This document shows, one piece after another, positions 13,448 through 14,760 of a stretch of DNA of 14,760 nt. Numbering within the stretch: position 1 is the stretch's first letter; each line of letters opens with the position of its first letter. The stretch is from Chlamydiota bacterium. Its GTDB lineage: Bacteria; Chlamydiota; Chlamydiia; Chlamydiales; SM23-39. The position numbers and the translations under genes are program-made. The stretch covers positions 1 to 14,760 of the forward strand of contig JAJFMM010000196.1 of assembly GCA_021772165.1 (NCBI GenBank). Reading direction: 5' to 3'. The notes beneath the pieces were generated by a model. It worked only from the letters and a program-made list of their open reading frames with translations, was not told the DNA's origin and ran no database searches.

Positions 13448-14760
13448 ATGGACAGTTTAAATCCAATCAATGTCAATCAGTGGTCGACAGATCCGAGTAG
13501 TGTGCACGCCCAAGATGGCAAACTCGAGCTCGATACCACGAAAGGGGCCAATGCGCAGCCGGTCCATCCACTCACATCACTAGAAGCTGGAAAAGACTAT
13601 ACCTTTCAGTTCAAATGCGACGATCCGGCTAACCTGCCTACACTCAGTATCAATCTGGATGGAGAGGATGTAGCGCTGAAGACGACGACCGCAGCAGATG
13701 GTACCATTTCCGTTCACTTTCAAGTGCCTACCAGCTACACCCAGGCCCCCAAAGATCAGATCAAGTTTTATCTGGATAAGGGCACCAATACAAAAGTGAA
13801 TCTTTCCGATTTCGAATTCGGAGAGACAAGCGGACCCACACCGCCGGCGACTGATATGGAAAAGCTGATTGGGGACGTCTTTAAAAAATACCCCAATCTA
13901 CAAACCGATCTACAAGGCGCCGTCAAAAATTTCGACCCGACCAACGTGAAGCTGCTGACGAGTCAAATAGCCTCTTATAAGCTAGAGGCGAAAGCCTACA
14001 ATCCAAAAGCTCCCAATGCACAAGCCACCTACACAAAACTGAAAGGGGATTGGGATGCTATTCAGAAGTTGGAAACTACGTGCACAGGAGAGATACCTGG
14101 CGCTATGGCGAGCTATGAAAAGACACTCGGAGCGTCATTGCAACAGAGCGATGTAGCAGCCTTTCTCAAACAAGATGGCGCTACGCCCGAACAACTCGAG
14201 CAGCTGCCCAGCACGGCTGCGAATGAGCTTCTGAAGCCTGCGCTGCAAAATCTGATTTCCTCAGCGCCTCCAGCTCCGACAAGCCCTTCTGCCCCCACAA
14301 AAGATTTGAAAGATGCCGCCGTAGCGATTGCTAACGCATCTCCCTATTCAAGTAAGCTCAGTACTGCAGAGGATCAAGTTCTAGCGCAATTAAACGTATA
14401 CAGAGCAGCGCATGAGCAATTCACCAAAGATAGCGCAGCCGGCACATCCACAGATGCAGATATAGCCAAAGAGAACACAGCGATCAATGCGATCTATGGA
14501 GACGGTGGTATTTTAGCTAAGTGCACGCAAGACATCACCAAGCAATTGACAAACGATCTGCCAACCTCTTCCACAGTCCAAGGGATCTTCAACAAGTATG
14601 GTTTGAGCGCAGCTGATATTCCGGCTCTAGGCCAATCTATCGTCAGCTCGAACGTCCCCCCTGCGACACGCCCCGTTCCAGATCAGCCGGGTGGCGGCGG
14701 TGGTCCAGATGCACCCTCGACAAAAAATCTACTCCCACCCACTACGAACGCACTCAATCA
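13448..14760 (+). CDS. Large modular protein of unknown function, N-terminal 437 residues (runs off window)
   Basis: The frame is open from ATG 13448 to the window end with no stop, 437 complete codons. An in-frame TAG at 13433-13435 fixes this as the first possible ATG; GGGG lies 7 bases upstream. No signal peptide or membrane segment is visible. Residues 1-125 are rich in beta-type alternation (KLELDT, YTFQFKCDD, LSINLDGEDVAL, TISVHFQV, IKFYLDKG, VNLSDFEFGE), resembling a jelly-roll carbohydrate-binding-like domain. After a Pro/Thr linker (126-135), residues 136-272 are helical and Lys/Gln/Ala-rich; a second Pro/Ser linker (273-284) leads to another helical module (285-401), then a Pro/Gly-rich linker with GGGGG (415-419). 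The two helical modules look like degenerate repeats. I do not recognise the family. A cytosolic start with modular repeats suits a type III secreted effector of an intracellular bacterium, but that is inference. Confidence 0.8.
   Translation, partial: MDSLNPINVNQWSTDPSSVHAQDGKLELDTTKGANAQPVHPLTSLEAGKDYTFQFKCDDPANLPTLSINLDGEDVALKTTTAADGTISVHFQVPTSYTQAPKDQIKFYLDKGTNTKVNLSDFEFGETSGPTPPATDMEKLIGDVFKKYPNLQTDLQGAVKNFDPTNVKLLTSQIASYKLEAKAYNPKAPNAQATYTKLKGDWDAIQKLETTCTGEIPGAMASYEKTLGASLQQSDVAAFLKQDGATPEQLEQLPSTAANELLKPALQNLISSAPPAPTSPSAPTKDLKDAAVAIANASPYSSKLSTAEDQVLAQLNVYRAAHEQFTKDSAAGTSTDADIAKENTAINAIYGDGGILAKCTQDITKQLTNDLPTSSTVQGIFNKYGLSAADIPALGQSIVSSNVPPATRPVPDQPGGGGGPDAPSTKNLLPPTTNALN

Noticed and set aside
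14113..14298. 61-codon minus-strand frame opposite the modular ORF
   Set aside because: Its composition (Ser, Cys, Gly, Ala) is what the reverse strand of the well-formed long frame would give; it has no ribosome binding site or domain.
1..14760. CRISPR array, tRNA, rRNA, insertion sequence or phage genes
   Set aside because: No regularly spaced repeats, cloverleaf patterns, transposase motifs or phage proteins were seen on either strand.

Overview
The window reads as a piece of chromosome from a member of the Chlamydiae, most likely one of the amoeba- or environment-associated families rather than Chlamydia itself. Four things support this: V-type ATPase subunits I and K at the end of an operon in the order known from chlamydial genomes, tandem TyrP-type aromatic amino acid permeases, a class II fumarase, and an AGCS sodium:amino-acid symporter, all at roughly 50% G+C. 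This placement comes from gene content only; no rRNA is present and the genus cannot be named.

Layout. Positions 2-784 hold the end of V-ATPase subunit I and all of subunit K, closed by a strong rho-independent terminator. Next come two tandem FkbM-type methyltransferases about 70% identical to each other (908-2716). An AT-rich minus-strand gene (2830-3597) encodes a sulfotransferase-like protein with an apparent signal peptide. A 312-base gap follows, holding a possible 46-residue ORF and repeated TTTGCAAA boxes in the leader of fumC (3910-5307). FumC converges with a minus-strand TPR-type glycosyltransferase (5299-6396), which lies downstream of a Nudix hydrolase (6434-6931). The Nudix gene and a small plus-strand lipoprotein gene (6930-7355) start divergently from one shared CATG. 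The lipoprotein gene runs tail-to-tail into a DAHP synthase gene (7316-8341).

The DAHP synthase is the last gene of a compact minus-strand operon that begins with three consecutive aromatic amino acid permeases (11931 down to 8367). The first enzyme of aromatic biosynthesis and three paralogous importers of its end products thus appear to share one transcript. Divergent from this operon is an AGCS sodium symporter (12011-13396). The window ends inside a long open reading frame (13448 onward, no stop) for an unrecognised modular protein: a beta-rich N-terminal domain followed by helical modules joined by Pro/Gly-rich linkers. It has no signal peptide and may be a secreted effector.

Common theme: nutrient and ion transport suited to an intracellular bacterium, with subunit K carrying residues that look like a sodium-binding site and a sodium-coupled symporter nearby. 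The least explained parts are the open-ended modular ORF, the secreted sulfotransferase-like gene and the methyltransferase pair.
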